This document shows, piece after piece, positions 15,923-25,900 of a DNA stretch of 35,008 nucleotides. The position numbers and the translations under genes are program-made. This DNA is from an uncultured bacterium (GTDB lineage: Bacteria > Verrucomicrobiota > Kiritimatiellia > RFP12 > UBA1067), in contig CACZHC010000051.1 in NCBI GenBank assembly GCA_902780865.1, positions 1 through 35,008 of the forward strand. The letters are read 5' to 3'. Under the pieces are notes generated by a model. The model did no database searches. It worked only from the letters and a program-made list of their open reading frames with translations, and was not told the origin of the DNA. Position 1 is the first letter of the stretch, and each line of letters starts with the position of its first letter.

Positions 15923-18900
15923 GTAGTCGATGAGCGGTACGAAGTATTGTTGCCGTTCTTGACAGATCCGAACTGGAATTCCTTGGATACGGACACGGTT
16001 GCCGATTCATCGACCTTTAGCACGCCATCGACATAGAGGCGAACCCTGCTTGCCGTCTTGACAATCGCATAGACGTGCTGCTTTGTCGTCGCATCGCTTA
16101 CCTGAACAGCTTCGCCGATGAGACTGTCCTTGCTGGCAAGTGCAACGGTGTTTTCGCCAGTGCCCGCGACCAACCCGAAAACATTTCCGCCGTTCTTTCC
16201 GAACATGAGCATCATAGTGGGGTTCGCACTGTTTGCTGCGGGCAATGTGCACCGCATGAATACTGACCATTCGTCATCCGGCATTGCAAACGTCTTGTTG
16301 ATATACGGCTTGCACCTCATGTAGATCTTCTCGGACTTGGAATCGTAGGACGCCGTTCCATTCCAAATGCTGAGTCCGGTAGTGTCGGTTCCGACAGAAT
16401 TCATATTCCCGTTGAATTCGTAGTCAAGCAGATACTCGGCTGTAATGGAAGGATCTGCCGCGAGGACATACTTGCCATCCACGGCATCCTCTGCCGTAAA
16501 GGTTTCAAGCACCTGCCCAGTCTTGTCCTTGAGCACCATTGTCGCGCCATCGTTTAGCGTAACGCTGTCAATGGTGCAGCCATTGATCTGGTTGTCCTTC
16601 GTGACGGTCACATCAAGCGAAGCGCCAAGGCCGACGGTGAGGTTGCCGACATCGCTGGAACTGCGCGAAAGGATGACGTCTGAAACATTGATATTGCAGT
16701 TGGTCGCCTTGGAGAGGTCGCCAAACGATACTTCACACGAAATGTCGCAGTAGATCGTGCCTGTGTAGTCGGCAGAGATCCCTTCGACAACTATCTTACC
16801 GCCTGTCTTGGACGAGGTGAGGTACACATCGCCAAAACCAGAGAACACATTAGGCCCGAGCGTAAGCGTGTAACCATTGGCATCGACGACAGTGCGCTTG
16901 CCGCTTGCCGCGCAGAAATTGACTGTCTTTGTCTCTCTTATGCTTTGGGTGATTTGATACATGCCGCCCTTGAAGTTCAATGTCGGCGCGTTGTCTCCGG
17001 ATATCGCACCATTAACCTTTACGCTTCCACCGTCCTCGATCGTCAGCACCGCCCCTGCTCCGTACGTATTGATGGTCGAGCCAGTCGCAAATGCGCCGCT
17101 TACCGCGAGGTCGGCTCCATCGCCAAGATAAAGTCCACCGTTTGCTGCCCATCCCTTCCCTGCGGAGATTTCGACTTCCTTCTCGACATAAAGCCTGCCG
17201 TTGCTTCCAGTCGCGTCATCCGGCATCGCATCGGCGATCGCCACGTTCTTCGCCGCGAGGTTGAAAGAACCTGTAAAGCCGGAAACGTCCTTTATGAGGA
17301 CCTTCTCGTTGTTTCCGCCGCCAGCGGTCGTCTGGAACGTGCCCGTGCCGGTCAATTTGCTGAAGGTGGATTGCGCACCGCTGGAACCGTTGCTCCAGTT
17401 GAGCGCCGCGGCCTCGCCGTTGTCAATGAGTTCAACCGTGTAGGGGAATGCCGTGTTGGGCTTCAAATAGCCGGCCACGCCGTTGAGCCGCACGACGGAA
17501 TCGTTATTGGCCCAGTAGCTCAAATCAAGTCCGGCTGCCGCATAGCCAGTGAACACCACAGCGCCCTTCCAGATGTCTGCAAAATACATGGCGGGCAATG
17601 TGTCATCATAATAGTACTTCATGTTGCCGGCAAGAGAACTATCGACGTCGCAGCTGATTCCAAGACCGTTTAGCAACCGCAGGTTACCCTCCGGCACAAC
17701 CGTCGTCGGCGCGCACTTCAACGTCGCGATTGCCGCGATCGCGGTATTCCTGAACGTATCCACGGAAAGCGTAGCCGATCCCGTCGCCTCCGAAATCTTC
17801 AGCTTCGTTCCCGTGACGAGCACAGAACCAAGATTGAAGTCGGCAGAAAGGTCGAGCGTCATCTCCGTATCGCCTACCGTGTCGTTGAAGATCACGTAGT
17901 CGCCCGTATTCGGCAAGCCCTGCGACCACCTTGCGGCATCCCAGAAATTGCCTGTTCCAGTGTTTGGATCTGGCGTCCACGTATTTGCGGTGGAGGCAAT
18001 GGAATATGTTGGCTGGCTGATGTTCCAGCTTTGCAACACATTCCCGGACTCGTCCTTGAAGACGACCGATCCCCAGCCCTGCATCGTGATCTCCGTCGTG
18101 GAATATCCGTATGAGACCTGCGCCTTTGAGAGAATCAGATTCACGGTGCCGTTGTCAATGACTACGCCCTTTTCCTGTCCGGCCGGGATGGTCACAGTTC
18201 CCGAATAATCGAAATCTCCGAGGCTGATGTGTCCCGTAAAACCACTGAGATTGCCGAACGTCGGCGCGCTGCCGACAACCATAATGTAGCCGCCGCCTGT
18301 AATCGCCGCGTCAATCGTCGTGCTGTTGTCGATGTAAAGCTGCGTAGTACCGCCGATATACACCTTGGCCTTGCTGCCTAGGCTTCTCGCAAGGCGGTAG
18401 GTGGAGGCGTACGAATCGAAGTTGAGCGTCCCGGCGAAGCCAGACATGTCGGCCGGGAGATTAACGGCGACGGACGGCGCCCACTTGAGAGTTCCGGTGA
18501 AACCGTCCAGACCCTGGAATGTGAAGGAGCCGTTGCCGACCGAATCTGCCAAGGTGATAGTGCCCGTGCCGTTGACCGCGTCGGACGCGAAAGTGACGGT
18601 CTGCCCCTTGGCGTCGAGCGTCGTCGTGGTGCCGCCGGCGAACCACACGGGGGATGTGGCGGAAGACTCGACAATCTCGAACGTACCGCCCAGCACGTTG
18701 CGCATGGAGTTGAAGCGGAGCATCAGGTTCTTGTACGCTTCCGTGCCATCTGCATTTTTGGCAACGAGCGTAAGAACGAGCATTTCGCCTGACCACTTAG
18801 GATCCATCGCCGTGGCATCGACATTGACGGTAAAGACATTGCCGACTTTCGTCACGCTCAGCTTGTTGTCAGGCAAAATCGTCAGATGGCTCGAATACGG

Positions 18901-20481
18901 CACAACTTCCATCGTAGATTCGGAGCAGGTCAAATCGATCTTGTTGACGCTACCATATGCGCACTCGATGAAGATGTCCTGCTGAAGAAGTTCGATTCCG
19001 CAGGCGACGGGCGCGGGCTGGGGCGTTCCGATTGTCGTCGCCACTGAGTTGGGGCGGCCAGTTCCTTCGCCTTCATTCATTAACGGCGTGACTGTGAAGG
19101 TATATTCGCTTCCAGCTACAAGATCAGTTGCAGCGTAGGTGTATCTTTCAGTCGTATCGCCAAGAGACGGAATCATTCCGGCACCGGCGTTACTGCCGTC
19201 CTTTGATGTCTGGATATAGAATCCGCTGATTCTGTTCGTGTAGCAAGGCGCGATGTGCCAGGCGAGCGTGAGCGAAGTGCCGCTTACCTTGGGAACGGGC
19301 TCGAACTGCACGATCTTCTGCGGACGGAATCCCGTCTGGAAGGATGCAAGAACACCAGAATACGTGCCTTCGGTAACAGCTGTCTTGAGGTTCTCCCAAT
19401 ATACCGCGTTGCCATAGCCGAGGTTGAGGTTTATCCAATCGACCTCTTCTTCCGTTCCGTTATTCTCCACGGCGTAGCCGTCGATGACCATCTGGTGGGC
19501 AGCGGTGTTGATCTGAATCGGCGAACCCCAGTCGAGATCCGCTTTGACGGCTGCCCAGAGAGCTTCGTAGCCGTCGTTCCAGTATGTATAGCCCTTGCCC
19601 TTTTCGTACCAGTAATCTTCTGCCGTGCCTGCGAGCTGCCGCGTACCGCCGGAGCCGCCCGGCTTGTAGCCCATGCCCGTCAAGGACTGCGCCCACAAAG
19701 AGAGCCATGCTGTATTGTAGGTAGCCTCTTTGTCGGCCGCCCATGGAGTAGAAGCCGGATTCGGGGCAGAAGCTACCACCTTGTCCCAATTGAACGGCAC
19801 TAGCCCATTAGGACGGATGACGAAATCGCTGTAGTTGAACTGTGCGTCCCTTACACCATGTGTTGACTGGCGGAATTTCTCATACCTGTAGGGCCAGCGC
19901 CAATAGCGAAGTTCCTGTCCGGCCGCGGTCGCCATGCATCCGCAGAAATAGTCATAGGGCGAGAGATCGTTGAAGGGGGCGGTCTGATTCCATGTAGCGC
20001 CCAGCAACGGCGCGACGTATGGCGTATAACCTGTACCGTCGGTTCCAGTAGGCTTCGCGCTCAGCAACGTGCGCTTCTTGGCGACGGGAGCGGTGTACTT
20101 CGCCCAGCTGGGATTGTCTTCGAGCGAATCATCCGCCTCCTTCGTTTCGACCATGCGATTGTCGCCAGTCAGTTTGGCCGCAAACGGCGAGCCGACCTCC
20201 GGCTCGGCAAAGTCCTGTGCGGAAAACGACAGTATGGGCGCGCATTTCGTAGAGCCCGCAATCTCGATGTAGCCGGACGGCTCCAGCGCAACAATCCAAA
20301 GGTTGCCCCATGCAATGGCCGACGAGACCGAACGGTCAGGCAAAAGCCGTGCGCCGAACCCGCCCGGCTTGATGAAGCCCTCCGCGACCGCCAAAGCTGT
20401 CTCCTGCGAAACCATCTCCGCGACGGCAGAAAACGCAAAGGCCAAAAGCGCCACAGCAGCAATTGTCGTCTTTTTGATCAT
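15919..20481 (-). CDS. Giant exported C10-family cysteine peptidase with FN3, beta-repeat and LamG domains (N-terminal part)
   Basis: The 1520-residue frame starts with a signal peptide (1-21, FAFSAVA) and a C10-type propeptide/inhibitor-like segment (24-110). The streptopain-like catalytic domain (about 155-390) has Cys182 in CGCMATAAGQ, His329 in AHQMVIDGY and the WINLNLGYG strand. A fibronectin III domain follows (about 395-490), then about 850 residues of Gly/Asn/Thr-rich parallel-beta repeats like autotransporter passengers. A LamG domain starts near 1370 and is interrupted by the stop at 15919. No C-terminal beta-barrel follows. The start has GGGGGTG a few bases upstream and an extended -10 at 20526-20534. 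In the family, C10 peptidases are secreted thiol proteases made as zymogens. The beta and LamG parts probably bind glycans or cell surfaces. It heads the long operon. Confidence 0.85.
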   Translation of the reverse strand: MIKKTTIAAVALLAFAFSAVAEMVSQETALAVAEGFIKPGGFGARLLPDRSVSSAIAWGNLWIVALEPSGYIEIAGSTKCAPILSFSAQDFAEPEVGSPFAAKLTGDNRMVETKEADDSLEDNPSWAKYTAPVAKKRTLLSAKPTGTDGTGYTPYVAPLLGATWNQTAPFNDLSPYDYFCGCMATAAGQELRYWRWPYRYEKFRQSTHGVRDAQFNYSDFVIRPNGLVPFNWDKVVASAPNPASTPWAADKEATYNTAWLSLWAQSLTGMGYKPGGSGGTRQLAGTAEDYWYEKGKGYTYWNDGYEALWAAVKADLDWGSPIQINTAAHQMVIDGYAVENNGTEEEVDWINLNLGYGNAVYWENLKTAVTEGTYSGVLASFQTGFRPQKIVQFEPVPKVSGTSLTLAWHIAPCYTNRISGFYIQTSKDGSNAGAGMIPSLGDTTERYTYAATDLVAGSEYTFTVTPLMNEGEGTGRPNSVATTIGTPQPAPVACGIELLQQDIFIECAYGSVNKIDLTCSESTMEVVPYSSHLTILPDNKLSVTKVGNVFTVNVDATAMDPKWSGEMLVLTLVAKNADGTEAYKNLMLRFNSMRNVLGGTFEIVESSATSPVWFAGGTTTTLDAKGQTVTFASDAVNGTGTITLADSVGNGSFTFQGLDGFTGTLKWAPSVAVNLPADMSGFAGTLNFDSYASTYRLARSLGSKAKVYIGGTTQLYIDNSTTIDAAITGGGYIMVVGSAPTFGNLSGFTGHISLGDFDYSGTVTIPAGQEKGVVIDNGTVNLILSKAQVSYGYSTTEITMQGWGSVVFKDESGNVLQSWNISQPTYSIASTANTWTPDPNTGTGNFWDAARWSQGLPNTGDYVIFNDTVGDTEMTLDLSADFNLGSVLVTGTKLKISEATGSATLSVDTFRNTAIAAIATLKCAPTTVVPEGNLRLLNGLGISCDVDSSLAGNMKYYYDDTLPAMYFADIWKGAVVFTGYAAAGLDLSYWANNDSVVRLNGVAGYLKPNTAFPYTVELIDNGEAAALNWSNGSSGAQSTFSKLTGTGTFQTTAGGGNNEKVLIKDVSGFTGSFNLAAKNVAIADAMPDDATGSNGRLYVEKEVEISAGKGWAANGGLYLGDGADLAVSGAFATGSTINTYGAGAVLTIEDGGSVKVNGAISGDNAPTLNFKGGMYQITQSIRETKTVNFCAASGKRTVVDANGYTLTLGPNVFSGFGDVYLTSSKTGGKIVVEGISADYTGTIYCDISCEVSFGDLSKATNCNINVSDVILSRSSSDVGNLTVGLGASLDVTVTKDNQINGCTIDSVTLNDGATMVLKDKTGQVLETFTAEDAVDGKYVLAADPSITAEYLLDYEFNGNMNSVGTDTTGLSIWNGTASYDSKSEKIYMRCKPYINKTFAMPDDEWSVFMRCTLPAANSANPTMMLMFGKNGGNVFGLVAGTGENTVALASKDSLIGEAVQVSDATTKQHVYAIVKTASRVRLYVDGVLKVDESATVSVSKEFQFGSVKNGNNTSYRSSTT

Positions 20482-20525
20482 ACTTTCACCCCCGACTAAT
20501 TTCCCCTACATTCAACACAATGTTA

Positions 20526-20534
20526 ATTATACCA
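20526..20534 (-). promoter_or_regulatory. Extended -10 promoter upstream of giant peptidase operon
   Basis: The minus strand reads TGGTATAAT, a perfect TATAAT with an upstream TG one base before it (an extended -10). No good -35 hexamer lies 17 bp upstream (AAGCAT), which is common when the TG extension is present. The predicted start about 20519 leaves a leader of about 38 nt that carries GGGGGTG in front of the ATG at 20481. Confidence 0.65.
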
Positions 20535-20612
20535 AATTCCAGCCCATAATGCTTTTATAAGCGCACTAAAATTCCCGAATGGGCACATGAGACCGAAGAG
20601 GCCGAAGCACTC

Positions 20613-22457
20613 TCAATTCTCTTTCTTGGACGAATACGAAAGCCCCGGGACTTCGCTAGGATGGTCGCTCGTGCCGAGAATCGGAGTAAACGTGCCAATC
20701 CACTTCCAGCCGCCCTTCTTAGGCAGCGTCATCTTGACGTAGTTGACGCCCTTCTTCAAGTGAATCGGCGTCGGCTCGCGGTACCAGTAGTCTTCGTCGA
20801 CGAGCGGCGTCTCCTTAGGATTCCCCTTCACTCCCGGATGTGCCCATTTCGGCGGCTCAATCTTGCGGCCATTCAGCTCAATCGTCGCGCCATGCTTGTT
20901 CCATTGCCCGATATCCGGCATCGGCTGGTCGCGACCACGTCCATCGGAGCGCGAGAAACCAGTCATGCCGATCCATGCGCCGCAGTCGATCTCGCGCTCG
21001 CTCGTAATCCACGTCTCAAGCGTCACGACACCGTCGTTCCTCGGCACATACGCACTCTCGGAAAACCAGAAATGCCGCGGATAGATCGTCGCCTGCGGAA
21101 TATCCTCCCCCAGAACGTTGCCTTCCGCATCCGTCATGCGCCAACGCATCTGCGTCTGCGCGACATATGGGAAAGGATGATTTAAGCCCTTCAAGACCTT
21201 GTCGCGCTGCGCAATCGTGCGCCGCTCCAAATCGGCCGCAAGCGCGAAGCGCGGATCGTCCGGACGCGGCAGCCGCGCATAAAGCGTTGGCTCGTCCTTC
21301 TCTCGGCCGCGCCACAGATTGTCAGAGAGAAGAACGATTGCCGGATAGACGGCGTTCATGCGGACGACATCCTCCGTGTCGGCGATGGCGTCGTCATGCC
21401 ACACGCAGACGATCGCGCCAAGCTTTTCGCCCTTTTCGCCCCACCTACATGGCTGCTGGTAGGCGGCAACGGAAAGCAGCTCCTCGGGGTCTACATGGTT
21501 GATGTAGTAGCAGTTCTGCGAATCGATATAATGCGCCTTGTCGCCGCGTGGATCCTTCGCGCCCATCCAGAGGTGCTTGATCGACTGCCCGGGGAGACGT
21601 AGCCCCGGCGACCAGCCCATCAGTCTTCGGCCGTTGTCGGTCACTTTCCTCGCCCAATAGTCGAGATGACTCTGCGGCACCTTCTCGCCGCGCTCACGCG
21701 CCTCGTCCGTGCCGAGGTGAATGATCGGCATGTCGGCGGCAGGCGCGAGCGAGCAAAGTTCGTCGATCAGCTCGCCCAGGATGATCTTCGCCTCTTCGCA
21801 CGAAAGATCATTGATGCCCGTCGCCTTGCGGAACGCGAGCGTATGGCCGGGCATGTCGAGCTCGGGAATGACCGTCACGCCGCGCGCCTTCGCAAAGGCA
21901 AGGATGTCCTTAAACTCGGCCTGCGTATAAAACTTCCCGACCTGTCGCGAGAACGCCTCATTCTTCTGGAGCTCTGGATGCTTCTTGGACTCGAGCCGCC
22001 AGCCATAGTTGTCGGCGATGTGCCAGTGGAAGACATTGAACTTGTAGTCCGCGCTGGTCGCGATGACGTCCTTGATCGACTCGACGCTCTGGTAGTTGCG
22101 TCCGCAGTCGAGCATCAGCCCGCGATACTTGAACTCTGGCCAATCGACAATCGTGCAGTCGGGGACAACACTAGATCCGGCAAGCTCCTTAAGCTGGGCC
22201 CATGTCGAGCGCGCGTAGCGCAGCCCCTCGTCGTCGCCCTCTATCTCCGGCTTCCCGCCGCGCACGAGAAGAGTGTAGCCGCCTTTGTGCGCAACATGCG
22301 TGGCGTTGATGTCGTCAGCCCCGCGATGGACGATCCTCGGGCGGGGCATAAGTTCGTCTATGCAGTCTGCATGCGCAGCAAGGCAAGCCGCCGCGCATGC
22401 AAACAATGCAACGGCAACCCAGCGATGTGGATCGCAAACATCAACCCAATTTTTCAT
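20613..22457 (-). CDS. Exported glycoside hydrolase family 20 beta-N-acetylhexosaminidase
   Basis: The 614-residue protein has a hydrophobic signal sequence (about 12-30). The GH20 domain has YRGLMLDCGRNYQ (111-123), FHWHIADNYGWRLE (143-156), PELDMPGH (198-205) and HLGTDEAR with the catalytic Asp251-Glu252 pair. The usual motif is HLGGDE, so the Gly-to-Thr change before the pair is notable. A C-terminal beta-sandwich region of about 150 residues follows (from TETWITSER-like sequence to the end) and could be a carbohydrate-binding or accessory module. The frame is open to 22532, but the ATG at 22457 gives the normal signal peptide position. By family it removes terminal GlcNAc or GalNAc from glycans such as mucin or chitin oligomers. 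It lies 113 nt after the cupin and ends before the promoter of the giant peptidase gene. Confidence 0.9.
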   Translation of the reverse strand: MKNWVDVCDPHRWVAVALFACAAACLAAHADCIDELMPRPRIVHRGADDINATHVAHKGGYTLLVRGGKPEIEGDDEGLRYARSTWAQLKELAGSSVVPDCTIVDWPEFKYRGLMLDCGRNYQSVESIKDVIATSADYKFNVFHWHIADNYGWRLESKKHPELQKNEAFSRQVGKFYTQAEFKDILAFAKARGVTVIPELDMPGHTLAFRKATGINDLSCEEAKIILGELIDELCSLAPAADMPIIHLGTDEARERGEKVPQSHLDYWARKVTDNGRRLMGWSPGLRLPGQSIKHLWMGAKDPRGDKAHYIDSQNCYYINHVDPEELLSVAAYQQPCRWGEKGEKLGAIVCVWHDDAIADTEDVVRMNAVYPAIVLLSDNLWRGREKDEPTLYARLPRPDDPRFALAADLERRTIAQRDKVLKGLNHPFPYVAQTQMRWRMTDAEGNVLGEDIPQATIYPRHFWFSESAYVPRNDGVVTLETWITSEREIDCGAWIGMTGFSRSDGRGRDQPMPDIGQWNKHGATIELNGRKIEPPKWAHPGVKGNPKETPLVDEDYWYREPTPIHLKKGVNYVKMTLPKKGGWKWIGTFTPILGTSDHPSEVPGLSYSSKKEN

Positions 22458-22570
22458 GATCGCACTAATGCCTGTCTTTTTTAGCCGCGTAGAACGTGTA
22501 TGACGTGCAGAATATCTGCAAATGTTCGCCATAAGACCGACGGGGCCCCCATGCGATCTACAGGAAAATT

Positions 22571-22897
22571 CTACTGCTTGACTATCAGGGCCATGAAGAC
22601 GAGGTCTTCGGAGCCGGCAGAGTTGTCCACGCCGTGGCCTGAGCCCGAAGGCGTCCAGGTCGTGTCGCCAGCGGAGATCCTGCGCTTCGTGCCGTTGTCG
22701 TCGTAGACGGCTTCACCGGAGAGGATGAAGTAGCTCTCCCCTTCCCCGTGGTGCTCGTGATACCCGAGCGTGGAACCCGCCGGTATCGTCACCTTGGCAT
22801 AGAGCCCGCACTTGTCTCCAAGTTCCTCGTCAAGGACGAGATCAAGCTTGAGCTCGCCCCTGCCGTTTCCACTCGGCATAGTGATGGTCTTCTTCAT
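22571..22897 (-). CDS. Small single-domain cupin protein
   Basis: The 108-residue protein fits both cupin motifs exactly. Motif 1 runs from Gly45 through His47-x-His49 and Glu54 to Gly61. Motif 2 runs Gly77, Pro83, Gly85, His88, Asn92. His47, His49, Glu54 and His88 would bind one metal ion. There is no signal peptide, so it acts in the cytoplasm. Stand-alone cupins of this size include sugar isomerase-like, dioxygenase and sensor proteins, so the reaction cannot be named. It starts 10 nt after the stop of the giant beta-repeat gene, with TGGAGAAA before its ATG, so both should share a transcript. No sugar-binding features can be assigned from sequence alone. Confidence 0.85.
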   Translation of the reverse strand: MKKTITMPSGNGRGELKLDLVLDEELGDKCGLYAKVTIPAGSTLGYHEHHGEGESYFILSGEAVYDDNGTKRRISAGDTTWTPSGSGHGVDNSAGSEDLVFMALIVKQ

Positions 22898-22907
22898 ATT
22901 TTCTCCA

Positions 22908-25900
22908 TTATTTGAGGCGGATGAAGAGCGGATTGGGGCAGATCTCGCGCTTGATCGTCTTCACCTCTGCCTTCGTCAGCACCGTGTCGTACACGCGCCA
23001 ATCATCGAGGTAGTAGCCACTTGCACTGACCTTGTTGGCGCGATAGGCACCGCCATGGAAGGAGCCAAGCTGTCCCTGCTGACCAATTCGAGCCGGGAAG
23101 CCTCTGTCGGCCGAAACAGAGATATCGTCCACATAGAGCGTAGTCCCGAATTCAGTAGCGACAACGGCATAGAAATGCCAGCCCTTTGTCAGATCCGCTG
23201 TGGTTGTCAACTCAACGAGAACAGGATCCAAATACACCTCACTCACGACCTGAACCGTGTACGCATCCTTTACGATAAGGCCAGTCCGGCAGCCACCCGT
23301 GCCAATTCCCCAAAGGATTATGTTTGTCTCGCAAAGCTTGGCGACTGTCGTAACCGTAACAGCGCCAGCATGGAACGGCGAGGTGTTGTTTGCGTACGCA
23401 TCCCAGTACGGGGTGTAGCCGGTACGAACACGCACTGCCTGCCCATTCTTCGAGCCGACAAATGCAGCGCTCCCACCCTCTCCGGCGACATTGAACGAAG
23501 TACTGGAATCGGATGCCGCCGCCACGCTATTGGCAAATTCATAGTGCAGGAAGTTGGAAGGCATTCCCGCCTTGAGCGTCGCGGTCACGGTATGATCGTT
23601 TATGGCCGTCTCAAATCGACCACTCGCCCGGACCGAGATTGCAGATTCCGAAAGCGTATTCGTAGAAGGAACGGTCAGAAGCGTCACCGTTTCGCCTACA
23701 GGCAACTCGGTCGCATCAATGTTGGACGTATCGACCTTCGGGACAAATCCGCTCGGTAGATTCCATAGCGACGCCATTGTGCCTGCATTCGACGGCTTAA
23801 TCGTCAGCGAACCGATTGCCGAAGGAGCAGTCGCGAGGTTTATTGTAGCGCAGCCCTTTGCGATGACATCTACCCCCGTGATGTTAGAAGCCGTCGAAAC
23901 GAGACCGAGCGTGACGCCATCCGCAACGAGCGTTCCCGTAGTCTGGGTTCCACTGGCTGTATTGGCGTTGACGATCGGGAAATAGCCCGCGCCGGAAACC
24001 GTAAGCGTATGCTCGTTGAGCGCAAGCACCGAAGCGGCATGGCCGGAGTTGACGATTCCCCAACCATTGTTCGAAAGCTCTGCTTTCACCATCGCATCAG
24101 CGGAAAGCGTGAGCGAAGCCGTCTGACGTGAGTTCTGACCAATCTCTGGGCCCGAATTGAAGAGAGCCCCCAAGTATACTCCGTCATAAATGACGCCCTT
24201 TCCGGCAATCGTTATCGCGTAGCAAGCATCTTTTGTATTGGCAAGGTCAAGGCTACCGCCATCCAGCACTACGATTCTGGACAAGTTGGCAATGGCCTGT
24301 CCATAGTTGTTCTTACCAAAGCCCTGCTGCGCCGTAGTGCGCGCTATACTTCCCAAGTTGACAGTCAATCCTCCCGTAAACGTGTTATCGGCGGTAAACT
24401 TGACGCTGCCATAAGTCTCCACCGCGCCTGCGCCGGAGATGGGAGCCGATTCCGTCTTATCCTTCAGGCGAAGGACGGTTCCGCTGTCAAGGACGATGCT
24501 TGTCGCGGATATCTTCGAATTCGGCGCAAGCGTCGCACCGCCGTTCAGATACAGCGTGCCGACCGTGAAGGATCCTTCACCCGAGAATTCGACAACGCCG
24601 GAACCGGAAACCGTCAAAGTCGCCGCTTCGTATGTGCCTGCAATCGTGAGCGCGGCATCTCCCGTCACCTTTATCGCCGTGTCCTGCGTCGACTGCGGCA
24701 GACCGTACGACCAGTTGCCCGCCGTATCGAAATTGAGATCGGACGCAACGTTCCAGGTATTGACGGGAGGGTGCACAGTAATCGTGCCGGCATCGGAGTC
24801 ATATATGACATTCGCGCCGGAAAGCACGGTCTCACCGTCAGTGTCGTAGAGAATGACCGAGGCAGGATTGGACGAAACCTTGAGAACCGGCAAGTCCGCC
24901 TTGCTCGCCATGACAACCGCAATGGTGCCATCTGCGTCCACCGAGATTTCTCCCTCGGGACGGTTTGTACCGAGGTTGAGCGTAACGTCAGCGCCAACCG
25001 AGATGCCGCCAGTGCCGCCAACCATTCCAGTAAGCGTCACAACTGTAGCCGAAACGCCGCTGTCCTTCGTGAACGAAAGAACTTTGTCAGCAGCAATGGT
25101 GACAGCCTGCGAGATTGGCAACGTCGCAGCCGAAGCACGAATCTCGCTGTCGACAAGCACATTCACACTAATAGTTGTCGAGCCATAGCTCGTTATGCCG
25201 ACATCGCCAAGGACAAGAAGTCCGCCATTTAGGTTAAGGACGTTCGTACCGGAAGCATATCCCGCCATCTTGATGCCCCTGGCCGTAAAGGTGCCGCCGT
25301 TAATGTTAATTGTATGATTGTTTGCCGTCTTACCAACAAGGACCTGGCTTGCCGCCGTAAACGTCGCACTGTCCTGTATCGTGAAAGTGCTGGGGCCGTT
25401 CCAGTGCCCGAACATGATGGATGCCTGGTTGGAATCAACATCGCTCGTCCCCGTAACATTGACGGACGCGCTATCCTTCACCACCATAGCAGCCGTACGA
25501 TCGTTAGCCCCCTGAGAAAGAATCAGGCGTTGGGCGGTAATTGAAGACGATCCCTCTACACTGTAAGTGGCCATTCCAACGCCGCAGTCGGCATATACCG
25601 CCGTGGCATCATCAAAAGTCACTGTCGTGGCCGTGGCGCTGTACGATTCACCAAGATAGTAGGTCGCACCCTGAAGCGTCACGCTGCCGCCATTGTGCGA
25701 AATCGCCACCGATGAACCTTGTGCGCCGACGCCAGCCGTGTAGGTGTTGCCATATGTCGTCGAGTTGATTGATGGCGTCTTGTAGAGATACGTGACGGAA
25801 GCGGAAATCGTGTCGATACCAATGCCGTCGTTGGCGAAAAGGAGAGGAACAGCCGACGAAATGGAACTCGCCGTGAACGTAACACTGTTCGCCTGGTCGG

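Noticed and set aside
20580..20612. A hairpin terminator after the GH20 gene
   Set aside because: ccgaag-agg-ccgaag is a direct repeat, not an inverted one, so it cannot form a stem.
22541..22550. GGGGCCCC palindrome between the cupin and GH20 genes as a terminator or operator
   Set aside because: It is only 8 bp, has no loop or T-run, and is likely by chance at this base composition.
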